Below are positions 6,316-13,224 of a DNA stretch of 18,315 nucleotides, piece after piece. This DNA comes from CAZWFW01 sp964633445. Lineage in GTDB: Archaea > Undinarchaeota > CAZWFW01. The stretch's first letter is position 1, and each line of letters begins with the position of its first letter. Location of the stretch: NCBI GenBank assembly GCA_964633445.1, contig CAZWFW010000018.1, positions 1 to 18,315 on the forward strand, written 5' to 3'. A program made the position numbers and the translations under genes. The notes under the pieces were generated by a model, which saw only the letters and a list, made by a program, of their open reading frames with translations, did no database searches and was not told the DNA's origin.

Positions 6316-6871
6316 TTAAAAGCTTAACTTCATAAAGTGTTGTGTATTTAGGGCCAGTAGGCATGAGTTTGCTTTCCTTTAAAGCAATAGATTTAACTTT
6401 CATATATCCAAATTCCGTATCTATCAAGCCCTTAACTCTTGTTTTTAGCTTATCCTTTCCAGCAAATCCTTTAACTCTGCACAGAGTTATATGTGGTTTA
6501 AATTCCTTGTTCTCCTTTCTAAAACCTAAGGGTACTAGCTCCCCTTCAAATCTTTTGTGTATGCTTATTATTTTATCAGCACCCTCTCGCACACCTGCCC
6601 AGATTGCTCTTGGATGGTTAATATTTGGAAAGGCTCCTAAATTTTCAACAGAGATTTCAAATTCCGTAAACTCCTTAGCAATTTTGTTCATAATTTCCTT
6701 AACAATACTTACTTGTTTCTCGGATATCTCCCCTAGAAACTTTACCGTAATGTGGAGGTTTTCTGGTTCAACTAGCTTTATATCTGCATTAGTTTTTTTA
6801 AGGATACTCTGAATATTTTGAAGTCTCCTAATAATCCGCTCATCCAATTCAATTGCAATAAAGCATCTCAT
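6305..6871 (-). CDS. thpR: RNA 2',3'-cyclic phosphodiesterase / 2'-5' ligase
   Basis: A 188-residue member of the 2H phosphoesterase family, which opens 2',3'-cyclic phosphates on RNA and in vitro can form 2'-5' links. Both catalytic HxT motifs are present: His40-Ile-Thr42 in 'LHITVKFLGE' and His127-Ile-Thr129 in 'PHITLCRV'. The opening 'MRCFIAIELDE' is the family's usual N-terminus. I therefore chose the ATG at 6871 instead of the TTG at 6883; a TATA-like box 24 bases upstream supports this. It heads a minus-strand operon with coaD and two surface-protein genes. The 2H family often handles ends made by tRNA splicing, a possible link to the unusual tRNA here, but this is only an inference. 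Confidence 0.92.
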   Translation of the reverse strand: MRCFIAIELDERIIRRLQNIQSILKKTNADIKLVEPENLHITVKFLGEISEKQVSIVKEIMNKIAKEFTEFEISVENLGAFPNINHPRAIWAGVREGADKIISIHKRFEGELVPLGFRKENKEFKPHITLCRVKGFAGKDKLKTRVKGLIDTEFGYMKVKSIALKESKLMPTGPKYTTLYEVKLLNEV

Positions 6872-6888
6872 CGGCAAAATCAAAAACT

Positions 6889-6900
6889 TTTAATTTAATA
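6889..6900 (-). promoter_or_regulatory. TATA-like box for thpR operon
   Basis: On the minus strand attaaattaaaa is centred about 24 bases before the ATG at 6871, fitting a leaderless thpR transcript. Confidence 0.5.
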
Positions 6901-6922
6901 CTACCTAGCGATTTCAAAATTT

Positions 6923-6938
6923 ATCAAAACATTTTGAT
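6923..6938. promoter_or_regulatory. Short palindrome, possible operator
   Basis: atcaaaa and ttttgat form 7-bp arms around a 2-base centre. It lies between the thpR promoter and the larger palindrome at 6956-6981 in the divergent region before the TrmB-family gene, so it could be a second regulator site. Confidence 0.35.
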
Positions 6939-6955
6939 CTCACTTATATTATAAA

Positions 6956-6981
6956 ATTTATTTTCCATATGGAAAATAAAT
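6956..6981. promoter_or_regulatory. 26-bp perfect palindrome, likely operator
   Basis: A perfect 26-base palindrome with core TTTTCCATATGGAAAA and no spacer. It ends eight bases before the TATA-like box of the mini-protein/TrmB unit. Such symmetry is what a dimeric winged-helix regulator binds, and the gene it precedes encodes one, so autoregulation is the simplest reading. The sequence differs from the TATCAC-N5-GTGATA motif known for TrmBL1. Confidence 0.6.
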
Positions 6982-6988
6982 CTTAACC

Positions 6989-6996
6989 TTTAAATT
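6989..6996 (+). promoter_or_regulatory. TATA-like box for the 7019 mini-gene
   Basis: tttaaatt is centred 26 bases before the ATG at 7019, with an AACC element just before it. This fits a leaderless transcript starting at that ATG. Confidence 0.5.
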
Positions 6997-7018
6997 TGAA
7001 TTGTGAAGTTATTACTTT

Positions 7019-7168
7019 ATGGTGATAAAATATAAAATGAAATTTCGCGCTATCAGCTTAATATCGCTACTACTTGCTAGTGGTTTATCTATTTCACTAA
7101 TAATTAGTGGTAGTAGCTTCTATTCCAGAGAAATTAATAAATACTACTCAACCAGGTATAGTAGATAA
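7019..7168 (+). CDS. Small signal-peptide-like protein (49 aa)
   Basis: A short frame from ATG 7019 to TAA 7166-7168. The protein has a basic start (MVIKYKMKFR), a hydrophobic run of about 18 residues rich in Leu, Ile and Ser (11-28), then a polar tail rich in Ser, Tyr and Arg. That is the pattern of a secretion signal or a single membrane helix. A TATA-like box sits exactly one leaderless distance before this ATG, and the frame ends seven bases before the ATG of the TrmB-family gene, as in an operon. An in-frame ATG at 7037 would give 43 residues. No homologue is recognised; it may be a small membrane protein, a secreted peptide, or a leader peptide controlling the regulator. Confidence 0.4.
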   Translation: MVIKYKMKFRAISLISLLLASGLSISLIISGSSFYSREINKYYSTRYSR

Positions 7169-7175
7169 TTTGCAA

Positions 7176-7991
7176 ATGTGGAGTGAGGATCTGCTGAACA
7201 CCTTAAAGAGAATAGGTCTTAATCAGTATGAGAGTAGAACCTATCTTGCTTTACTTTCTTTAGGTTCTTCTACAGCTGGTGAATTAAGCGATCTTGCTAA
7301 CGTTCCCAGATCGAGAGTTTACGATGTTCTAGCAAGCTTGGAAAGAAAGGGTTTTGCTATAGTTCAGCTAGGCAGGCCAGTGAAATACATTGCGGTACCA
7401 CCAAGAGATGCCTTTGAGAAAATTAGGAAAAGGTATGAGAAGGAATTTGAGGAAAAAATAGAGAATATTAGTAAGCTTGAAAGAGAGATAATAGATAAAT
7501 TAGAGAGCATTCAGCAAAGACAACCATTCGACTTAAATGATATAACTGGCGTTCTGCGTGGAAAAATAAATATATATTATCATATGGAAAGATTGCTGGA
7601 ATCAGCTGAAAGTAGAATTCTTAAGGTTCTGACCACTAGGGAGATTAGTAGAATTAGTAAGTATCATACAAGAGCTTTAAAGGACGCTTATAAGAGAGGT
7701 GTGGAAACAAAAATTGCGGTGCCTATTACGCCTGAGATATATCCATACATTAGAGATCTTTCAAAGTACTCCGAAATAAGACACATAGATTTCGATGCAA
7801 GATTTCTTGTAGTTGATGGTAGGGAAGTTGTTCTTATGACGGCTCCAGACACGGAAACACATAGAGATATGGGTCTTTGGGTGAGGAGTAGTTATCTTGC
7901 AAGAACTTTTGAAAAGATATTTGAACATATATGGAGTAGAAGCAAACCTGTTGAGGAGGCTCTGAGAATCAGCTTTTCTAGTGAGGAATAG
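7176..7991 (+). CDS. TrmB-family transcription regulator
   Basis: A 271-residue regulator. Residues 1-80 form the TrmB winged-helix domain: 'LKRIGLNQYESRTYLALLSLG', then a helix-turn-helix 'TAGELSDLANVPRSRVYDVLASLERKGF'. A coiled-coil segment of about 40 residues rich in Glu and Lys follows (about 85-125), typical of TrmB dimerisation. The C-terminal part (from about 130) resembles the TrmB effector or phospholipase-D-like domain, with 'ARFLVVDGREVVLMTAPDTE'. TrmB proteins control sugar uptake and central carbon genes in archaea; the ligand here cannot be told, and no transporter is nearby. The ATG at 7176 matches the usual family start; a GTG at 7107 would add 23 residues unlike the family. 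Palindromes upstream are candidate binding sites. Confidence 0.88.
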   Translation: MWSEDLLNTLKRIGLNQYESRTYLALLSLGSSTAGELSDLANVPRSRVYDVLASLERKGFAIVQLGRPVKYIAVPPRDAFEKIRKRYEKEFEEKIENISKLEREIIDKLESIQQRQPFDLNDITGVLRGKINIYYHMERLLESAESRILKVLTTREISRISKYHTRALKDAYKRGVETKIAVPITPEIYPYIRDLSKYSEIRHIDFDARFLVVDGREVVLMTAPDTETHRDMGLWVRSSYLARTFEKIFEHIWSRSKPVEEALRISFSSEE

Positions 7992-8080
7992 CCTGCCTAA
8001 TCTTGTTTTCTTCTTTAAGAAGCTCCATGCAAGATATTTTTAACTAAAGCGCAAAAGACATAGGAATGATGTAACAACTC

Positions 8081-8087
8081 TTTTTTT
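8081..8087 (+). terminator. T-run, possible end of TrmB transcript
   Basis: Seven consecutive T bases lie about 90 bases after the TrmB-family stop, in the 226-base gap before sppA. Archaeal termination is often at such runs. A weak hairpin cttc-tttaa-gaag near 8011-8024 precedes it. Nothing else was recognised in this gap. Confidence 0.35.
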
Positions 8088-8217
8088 ATTTGTATCAATT
8101 ACGTCAACGAATTTTTATGCCATGCTCTCCAACCATAAAATAATACCCCCTCCATAGCTTCGCTTAATACTTTTCTTGTGAAATCCCTTACACAGCAAGC
8201 TGACTAGTTAGTTCGAG

Positions 8218-9144
8218 CTATGTCCACTGAACCCCAACAAGCCTGTCAGTGTGTACAACGCTTCCACTATTCTTTATCCCCTGTCCAACTCCATATCCTA
8301 AGATGTAACAAGCTTTGGTAATGATCTCTTTTATTTCCTCCATAAAACTTTTTTCAGGCGCAAACTCCACGACTTTAGCATCTGTCGCGTTACTCATCTT
8401 CTTGGCAATTTCTATAGCATCCTCTCTTGTTCCAAGCTCATCAACAAGCCCTAACTTTTTAGCATCTTCTCCGAGATAAAACAAACCATTTGCAAGCTTT
8501 GTCGTGTAGCTTTCATTTAAACCTCTATTTTCAGCAATCTCCTTTACGAATTCCTTGTGAATTTTATTAACAACATACTGAAATTTTTCAATTTCCTCCC
8601 TTGTCGGAGGTCTATAGCTTGAGCCAATGTCCTTATATTCTGCAGACTTAACAACTGTGAAATTTATTCCAAGTTTCTCATACAACCCAGAAAGGTCTCC
8701 GATGACGGTATATGCGCCTATGGATCCTGTTATGGTTAATGGATGTGCAACAATAAAGTCGCTCGCTGAAGCTACCCAGTATGCACCAGAAGTAGCAACC
8801 TCTCCAAGCCAGGCCACAACTGGTTTATTCACCTTTTTTATTTTTTCAGCAATTTCTGCACAAGCAACTGGTGTACCACCTGGACTGTCAATCTCTATAA
8901 CTATGGCCTTAACACTGGGATCTTTTTCAGCTTTATCAAGCAAATCGATTACTTCGTTTGGAGAGATAGTAGTTTCAAATATAAAAGAGTTTCCAGTAGT
9001 AATAACACCCTTTATCGGAATCACAGCAACTTTATCTCCAATATTTTTAGTTAAGTAAACAGCAAAAGAGGCTATGAAGTATACTATGAAGATGATTACT
9101 ATGATTTTTCTGAGATTTAGACCCCCTAAACACCGAAATGACAT
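8218..9144 (-). CDS. sppA: Signal peptide peptidase SppA (membrane protease)
   Basis: A 308-residue membrane-anchored serine protease of family S49, which degrades leftover signal peptides and membrane peptides outside the cytoplasm. One membrane helix spans about residues 13-31, leaving the catalytic domain outside. The nucleophile is Ser119 in 'GEVATSGAYWVAS' and the general base Lys171 in 'SAEYKDIGSSYRPP'. The 52-residue spacing matches the archaeal single-domain SppA enzymes, which assemble as ring oligomers. 'EIDSPGG' (84-90) is a family motif. The last 15 residues (after 'NSGS') look unlike the rest of the family and may be a lineage-specific tail. It diverges from the methyltransferase gene over 36 bases, with an AT-rich box about 25 bases before its ATG. 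Confidence 0.92.
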   Translation of the reverse strand: MSFRCLGGLNLRKIIVIIFIVYFIASFAVYLTKNIGDKVAVIPIKGVITTGNSFIFETTISPNEVIDLLDKAEKDPSVKAIVIEIDSPGGTPVACAEIAEKIKKVNKPVVAWLGEVATSGAYWVASASDFIVAHPLTITGSIGAYTVIGDLSGLYEKLGINFTVVKSAEYKDIGSSYRPPTREEIEKFQYVVNKIHKEFVKEIAENRGLNESYTTKLANGLFYLGEDAKKLGLVDELGTREDAIEIAKKMSNATDAKVVEFAPEKSFMEEIKEIITKACYILGYGVGQGIKNSGSVVHTDRLVGVQWT

Positions 9145-9180
9145 AATTTAACTTATTTTTTTGAGCTTTATTAAAATTTA
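9145..9180. promoter_or_regulatory. Divergent promoter, sppA and methyltransferase
   Basis: These 36 bases are almost pure A+T and separate two divergent start codons. A minus-strand box (ttaataaag, about 9165-9173) lies 25 bases before the sppA ATG; a weaker plus-strand box near 9152-9158 serves the methyltransferase. The two must overlap physically, so the genes may compete for polymerase. Confidence 0.45.
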
Positions 9181-10134
9181 ATGGGTAGAAAATATAAGGT
9201 CTTGGATTTATTTGCTGGAGGCGGCGGGTTCTCTAGGGGATTCTACGAAGCTGGCTTCAGTATAAGGTGCGCAGTTGAAAATTTTAAGCCTGTAGCTGAA
9301 ACTTTCAAAGCTAATTTTCCTGATGCGGAAGTAATTGCTAAAGATATAAAGAAAGTCGGTAGTGAGGAAATTACAAGCGTTGTGGAGCCAGATGTTATAA
9401 TTGGAGGTCCTCCCTGCGAACCATTTACTGCAGCGAACCCTAAGCGCATGACCAATCCGCTAGATAGGTTGTATGTAGATCCTATGGGCAGACTTGTTTT
9501 GGAGTTTATAAGAATGGTTGCTGATTTAAAACCAAAAATTTTTGTTATGGAGAATGTACCCCAAATATTGGAGGGTAAGCTAAAAGATGCGTTAAGGAGA
9601 GAATTCAAAAGGGCGTGTTATGATGTGTACTTTAACGTCCTAAGAGCAGAAAATTATGGATGTCCTTCAAAAAGAGCGAGGGTATTTCTGTCAAATATAA
9701 AAATAAAGCCTGAGAAGGAGGATAAAATAGTAGTTGTTTGGGATGTCATCAAAGATCTTGAGGAAATTAACCCCGATATTCCAAATCATGAGTACGTTCC
9801 AATAACCAGAAGGAAACTTAAGAGAATTGCTAGGTTGAAATGGGGGCAATGCTTATTCAAATATTCTGGTGCTAAAGGTAAGTTGATGAATGCTTTGGAG
9901 CGCCTGCATCCTTTTAGACTTGCCCCCACAGTAAAGGGAGGTTCAAGATTTATCCATCCGTTTCAAAACAGGTTGCTAACAGTTAGAGAGCAGGCGAGGC
10001 TTATGAGTTTTCCTGACAATCATATTTTCCTTGGAGGCAGGGATACTCAGTTTGATCAAGTCGGAGAAGCCGTACCTCCTCGCTTAGCAAGAAGAATTGC
10101 AGAAGTTGTAAAGGAAAGGCTTAGGGAAATGTGA
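9181..10134 (+). CDS. Orphan DNA cytosine-5 methyltransferase
   Basis: A 317-residue enzyme that transfers methyl from S-adenosylmethionine to C5 of cytosine in DNA. Motif I is DLFAGGGGFSRG (9-20), motif IV GGPPCEPFT with catalytic Cys79, motif VI MENV (123-126), motif IX RLAPTVKGGSRFIHP (246-260) and motif X VGEAVPPRLA (294-303). Motif IV has PCE where PCQ is usual, and motif VIII reads CPSKRARVF with Ser in place of the usual Gln. The target-recognition region (about 171-245) is very small. No restriction enzyme gene is adjacent, so it looks like an orphan methylase with a regulatory or protective role. The enzyme should be active, since all catalytic residues are present. It abuts purN tail to tail with no gap. 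Confidence 0.92.
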   Translation: MGRKYKVLDLFAGGGGFSRGFYEAGFSIRCAVENFKPVAETFKANFPDAEVIAKDIKKVGSEEITSVVEPDVIIGGPPCEPFTAANPKRMTNPLDRLYVDPMGRLVLEFIRMVADLKPKIFVMENVPQILEGKLKDALRREFKRACYDVYFNVLRAENYGCPSKRARVFLSNIKIKPEKEDKIVVVWDVIKDLEEINPDIPNHEYVPITRRKLKRIARLKWGQCLFKYSGAKGKLMNALERLHPFRLAPTVKGGSRFIHPFQNRLLTVREQARLMSFPDNHIFLGGRDTQFDQVGEAVPPRLARRIAEVVKERLREM

Positions 10135-10761
10135 TTATCCTTTAGAAAGTATTCTTACCCTTCTTCCTTCAATTTCCAACCTATTTTCAGCAAATAGCTT
10201 AATAGCCTCAACAATAGCCTTATGCTCCTCCTTCGAAACCCTTTCTGCTAAAGTTTCTGGGGTGTCATCCTCGAATACAGGAACGCATCTTTGAGTTATT
10301 ATCGGTCCAGTATCGACCCCATCATCAACAAAATGAATGGTACAACCAGAAATCTTACAGCCATATTTTAGTACAGCTCTGTGAACTCTCAATCCATAAT
10401 ACCCTCTACCACCGAAGGAGGGAAGTAATGATGGATGAATGTTTATTATTTTACCGTAAAATTCGTCTACAATTTTTTTACCTAGAATTCTTGTGTATCC
10501 TGCAAGAACTATCAAATCAGGATTTAGCAACCTTAAAATTTCCAAAAGTTTGTTATCATACTTCTCTCTGCTGCTAAACTTTTTGGGATCAACAAAAATA
10601 GCCTTTATATTGTGCTTTCTAGCCCTTTCAAGAGCATATGCGTTTTTTCTATTGCTTATGACTGCAATAACCTTACCCTTTATCTCATTTCTTTTACAGG
10701 CATCTATTATAGCTTGCAAGTTTGTCCCTCTGCCTGAGGCAAAAACGGTGATTCTTATCAT
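10135..10761 (-). CDS. purN: Phosphoribosylglycinamide formyltransferase
   Basis: A 208-residue enzyme of purine synthesis that moves a formyl group from 10-formyltetrahydrofolate to GAR, giving FGAR. The start 'IRITVFASGRGTNLQAIID' is the phosphate-binding loop of the family. The catalytic triad is seen as Asn107 and His109 in 'NIHPSLLPSFGG' and Asp150 in 'DDGVDTGPI'. Length equals that of the bacterial enzyme. Many archaea use the formate-dependent PurT instead, so the organism must have a suitable formyl-folate donor. A TATA-like box (acttataaag, about 29 bases upstream) fits a leaderless or nearly leaderless mRNA. Confidence 0.95.
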   Translation of the reverse strand: MIRITVFASGRGTNLQAIIDACKRNEIKGKVIAVISNRKNAYALERARKHNIKAIFVDPKKFSSREKYDNKLLEILRLLNPDLIVLAGYTRILGKKIVDEFYGKIINIHPSLLPSFGGRGYYGLRVHRAVLKYGCKISGCTIHFVDDGVDTGPIITQRCVPVFEDDTPETLAERVSKEEHKAIVEAIKLFAENRLEIEGRRVRILSKG

Positions 10762-10845
10762 TTTATGGTTATGAAATCTTTATTCTTTATAAGTTTTAAT
10801 CAAAAATGTTACTTCGAGGAAGTTGTTGAAGGTAGTGGATATAAT

Positions 10846-10877
10846 GAAATAACTTTAAAGCGAAATAACTTTAAAGC
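10846..10877. repeat. Tandem 16-bp duplication
   Basis: gaaataactttaaagc occurs twice in direct succession (10846-10861 and 10862-10877) in the 147-base gap between purN and the HD gene. Probably a recent slippage duplication; it could also double a short regulatory site. Confidence 0.8.
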
Positions 10878-10908
10878 AAAAATTTGAAAGAAAGCTCTGA
10901 TTTAGCTA

Positions 10909-11475
10909 TCATAATCCTAAATCACTAGCAACCTCTTTTAGAGCATTTAAAGACAACTCAAAAAATTCCCCTAGCTTTAATCCGAGTTTTTCGCAATATG
11001 CTATGTGTTCGCGTTTAACTCCTCTGCAGAAATCTTTACTCTTAAATTTCCTGGCTATTGTCTCGATTTTTACTTCCTCAAGTCTTTTGTTCGGCATAAC
11101 TAGCGCGCAGGCAACAATTAATCCAGAAATAGAATCGCTGGCTATTAAAGCGTAATCTAAATCGCTCTTTGGATTTACGCCAGTATTTTCAAAGTTGTGT
11201 GCTTTTATGGCATGTAGAGCCTCATCGGGTAACTTATCCTTCAGGATTTTCTCCGCCAGGACTCCATGGTATTTCATCCAATTCTTTCCCTTCTTATGAG
11301 CTAGCTCGTAATCAATATCATGCAGTAGCCCAACAATCCCCCATAATTTTTCGTTTCTTCCCAGTTTTCTAGCTAACGCTTGCATAATGGCTTCAACGGC
11401 AAGCATATGCTTTTTTAATCTTTCATTCTTTACATACTGATCAATAAGTTCCAGGGCCCCATCCCTCGTTAACAT
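10909..11475 (-). CDS. HD-domain phosphohydrolase-like protein
   Basis: A 188-residue single-domain HD-superfamily protein of the HDIG type. The metal ligands appear in order: His23 in 'KKHMLAVEAIM', His52-Asp53 in 'LLHDIDYE', a following histidine cluster at His88 and His93 ('LHAIKAHN'), and Asp114 in 'ASDSISGLI'. Such domains bind a divalent metal and usually hydrolyse phosphate esters of nucleotides; the natural substrate of this small archaeal type is not known. A TATA-like box on the minus strand (11497-11506) lies about 26 bases before the ATG, fitting a leaderless mRNA. It diverges from the phosphomevalonate dehydratase subunit, with only 35 bases between start codons. Confidence 0.85.
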   Translation of the reverse strand: MLTRDGALELIDQYVKNERLKKHMLAVEAIMQALARKLGRNEKLWGIVGLLHDIDYELAHKKGKNWMKYHGVLAEKILKDKLPDEALHAIKAHNFENTGVNPKSDLDYALIASDSISGLIVACALVMPNKRLEEVKIETIARKFKSKDFCRGVKREHIAYCEKLGLKLGEFFELSLNALKEVASDLGL

Positions 11476-11477
11476 TG

Positions 11478-11506
11478 TCTATTAATTTCTTAGCAGGTTA
11501 TAAATA
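11478..11506. promoter_or_regulatory. Overlapping divergent promoters
   Basis: The minus-strand box atatttataa (11497-11506) is 26 bases from the HD-gene ATG at 11475. The plus-strand box tattaattt (about 11480-11488) is about 27 bases from the ATG at 11511. Each promoter lies within the other's start region, so transcription in the two directions should exclude each other. Confidence 0.45.
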
Positions 11507-11510
11507 TTTT

Positions 11511-12044
11511 ATGAGGATTTATGGAAAATGCGTAGCAAAGGGTGTAGCTGAGGGTTTTGCTTTAGTTTCCAAAACACCATTAACGTTTTACGGCGGTGTT
11601 GACCCCAATACAGGATTTGTAATTGAAAGAGGACATGAACTCTATAACGAATGCTTAAAGGACAGAGTTCTTATTTTACCCACGACGAAGGGATCAACTG
11701 TAGCACCCTACATTATCCTAAGATTAAAGGCTAATGGTTGTGCACCTACGGCAATGATTTTTATGAAAGCCGAGCCAACTACCGCGGTGGGAGCAATTCT
11801 AGCTGACATTCCTACGATTCATAATCTTTCTTTAGATATTTTTTCTGTTGTTATGAATGGGATGAAAGTAAAGGTGGTGTCTTCAAGAGACAAAAGCTAC
11901 GTGGAGGTAATACCTAATAAGATATTGTGCCCAAATTGCAAGGAGGAAATTCTTGAAAAGGCGGAGGAAGGTTGGTTTTGCAAGGAATGCGAATTTCACT
12001 GCAGAAATATGAATGTTAACATGGGGGAGGGAAGCTTTAGGTAA
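11511..12044 (+). CDS. Phosphomevalonate dehydratase small subunit-like
   Basis: A 177-residue protein. Residues 1-136 match the small 'swivel' subunit of aconitase X (formerly DUF126), which in archaea pairs with a large iron-sulfur subunit to dehydrate 5-phosphomevalonate in the archaeal mevalonate route to isoprenoids. Family motifs seen: 'YGGVDPNTGFVIERGHEL' (27-44) and 'LPTTKGSTVAPYIIL' (56-70), with the conserved Ser62. Beyond the core is an extra zinc-ribbon tail: CPNC (140-143) and Cys157/Cys160, with Cys164 nearby. This tail is unusual for the family. A TTG at 11475 would add 12 residues but overlaps the HD-gene start, so ATG 11511 is preferred. The large subunit gene is not in this window. 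Confidence 0.88.
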   Translation: MRIYGKCVAKGVAEGFALVSKTPLTFYGGVDPNTGFVIERGHELYNECLKDRVLILPTTKGSTVAPYIILRLKANGCAPTAMIFMKAEPTTAVGAILADIPTIHNLSLDIFSVVMNGMKVKVVSSRDKSYVEVIPNKILCPNCKEEILEKAEEGWFCKECEFHCRNMNVNMGEGSFR

Positions 12045-12047
12045 ATC

Positions 12048-12056
12048 TTTATAACA
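12048..12056 (+). promoter_or_regulatory. TATA-like box for MgtC-family gene
   Basis: ctttataac is centred 28 bases before the ATG at 12080, consistent with a leaderless transcript independent of the preceding gene. Confidence 0.45.
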
Positions 12057-12079
12057 ATATTACTATAATTAATACTGTT

Positions 12080-12499
12080 ATGTTCTTAGAAAATTGTTTG
12101 AAACTCCTACTCTCGGTATTTCTTGGGGGCTTAATAGGGATAGAGCGTGAGCTAGCCCACAAACCTGCTGGATTAAGAACCCATATGCTTGTGTGTTTGG
12201 CATCTTGCTTTTTCATGATGATATCTGTTGATTTTACCCAGGGCGCAGATCCTTCGAGGATAGCAGCTGGAGTTGTTACAGGCATAGGTTTTATAGGGGC
12301 AGGTACTATTATTGCGGGTGGTAAAGAAACGAAGAGATTGGTTATCGGAGTTACCACTGCTTCAAGTCTTTGGGTAACTGCAGCAGTAGGCTTGGCTGTT
12401 GGATATGGTCAATATGCTGAGGCTATCTTTGCTACAGTTCTAGCATCTGCAATTCTTTGGTTAAGGAAGGTTTTACCGATAGAGAAATTATCGGGTTAG
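12080..12499 (+). CDS. MgtC/SapB-family membrane protein
   Basis: A 139-residue integral membrane protein with about four hydrophobic helices. The family signature is clear: 'LGGLIGIERELAHKPAGLRTHMLVCLAS' (15-42), then 'DPSRIAAGVVTGIGFIGAGTII' (57-78), 'GVTTASSLWVTAAVGLAVGYG' (89-109) and a last helix. In bacteria MgtC proteins affect magnesium homeostasis and ATP synthase; in archaea their role is not established, so no specific function is assigned. The length equals the short SapB-like form without the cytosolic C-terminal domain. It meets ribK tail to tail with no gap. Confidence 0.88.
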   Translation: MFLENCLKLLLSVFLGGLIGIERELAHKPAGLRTHMLVCLASCFFMMISVDFTQGADPSRIAAGVVTGIGFIGAGTIIAGGKETKRLVIGVTTASSLWVTAAVGLAVGYGQYAEAIFATVLASAILWLRKVLPIEKLSG

Positions 12500-12910
12500 C
12501 TAAACTTCTATTTCGATCATAACCTTCCTACCATCTGTCAATTTTAAGACTTTTCTTAAGGGGAGTGGAGAGATTATTTCAAGAACAGCTTTATGTTTAC
12601 TTCTTTCTGGAAAGATAACGGCACCATCTATGGTCTTACCTTCTGCTTTTATTTTACAAGGAATTATTGCGAATCCTCCAAATTTCTTACTATTTTTGCA
12701 AAACCCCTCTACTTTATATGCTTTTTTAAAAATTTGCTCTGTAGTTTTAGTACTTACCTTTAAATTTAAAGTACCGGGATAAGGCTCAAAACCAACTACT
12801 TCTCTAATCTTCTCCTTGTATTCGTCCATTCTTAAGAATTTGGAAGCGGAACCAAAGCCAGAGCAAACAACACCCTCAATTATCATCTTGTCTTTCTTTA
12901 TTATTTTCAT
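12500..12910 (-). CDS. ribK: CTP-dependent riboflavin kinase
   Basis: A 136-residue archaeal riboflavin kinase (formerly DUF120), which uses CTP rather than ATP to make FMN. Family motifs: 'GVVCSGFGSASKFL' (13-26), 'VGFEPYPGTLNLKV' (39-52), 'DGAVIFPERSKHK' (95-107) and 'LEIISPLPLRKVLKLTDGRKVMIEI' (110-134). The usual DGD near the end reads DGR, a mild change outside the active site as far as I can tell. The protein lacks the N-terminal helix-turn-helix regulator domain found in some archaeal RibK proteins. An AT-rich box about 22 bases before the ATG is compatible with a short or absent leader. Confidence 0.93.
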   Translation of the reverse strand: MKIIKKDKMIIEGVVCSGFGSASKFLRMDEYKEKIREVVGFEPYPGTLNLKVSTKTTEQIFKKAYKVEGFCKNSKKFGGFAIIPCKIKAEGKTIDGAVIFPERSKHKAVLEIISPLPLRKVLKLTDGRKVMIEIEV

Positions 12911-13224
12911 TTTAGCTCTTCAGAATTTATTTCTTGCTTTCTGGATTGAAGCTGTCTGAGGCTAAATATTTGCTTTTTCACAACCATTCTTGAGTAGAAA
13001 GTCTTAATGCAGAGTTGAAACTCGGAAAGGACCTAACTGCTTTTAGTATTGCAAACTTTTCCAACTATTGTAATCCGATCTTCCTTTTGCATCTTGTAGG
13101 CAAGGAAAGATAAATTTTATAATATGAACCTTGTCTGGAAGTCGATTGAAGCTATTCATGCTTTTCCTATCAACTTTGAAATTCCTGCGTTAATCTTTTT
13201 AACTTTCCAATCATATTAATTTCA
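12911..13224. other. Intergenic region before the rtcA operon
   Basis: 314 bases between divergent genes. It holds the ribK promoter near 12928-12937, a bulged hairpin at 13081-13107 (ttcc-tt-ttgc with gcaa-ggaa), and a TATA-like box (taaattttat, 13111-13120) that would start a plus-strand transcript near 13140 and give the gene at 13225 a leader of about 85 bases. No tRNA or guide RNA was recognised. Confidence 0.4.

Noticed and set aside
7107..7175. GTG start for the TrmB-family regulator
   Set aside because: The extra 23 residues do not look like the family N-terminus, and the ATG at 7176 sits at the usual place. Not fully excluded.
8064..8205. Possible box C/D guide RNA (atgatgt ... ctga)
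   Set aside because: The C-like box has a mismatch, the distance to the D-like box is about twice that of archaeal guides, and no C'/D' pair is seen.
11475..11510. TTG start for the phosphomevalonate dehydratase subunit
   Set aside because: It overlaps the HD-gene start codon and adds residues absent from the family; the ATG at 11511 begins exactly at the domain.
13124..13219. 31-codon frame just before the helical-protein gene
   Set aside because: Its ATG lies within a few bases of the TATA-like box and upstream of the expected transcript start, so it is unlikely to be translated.
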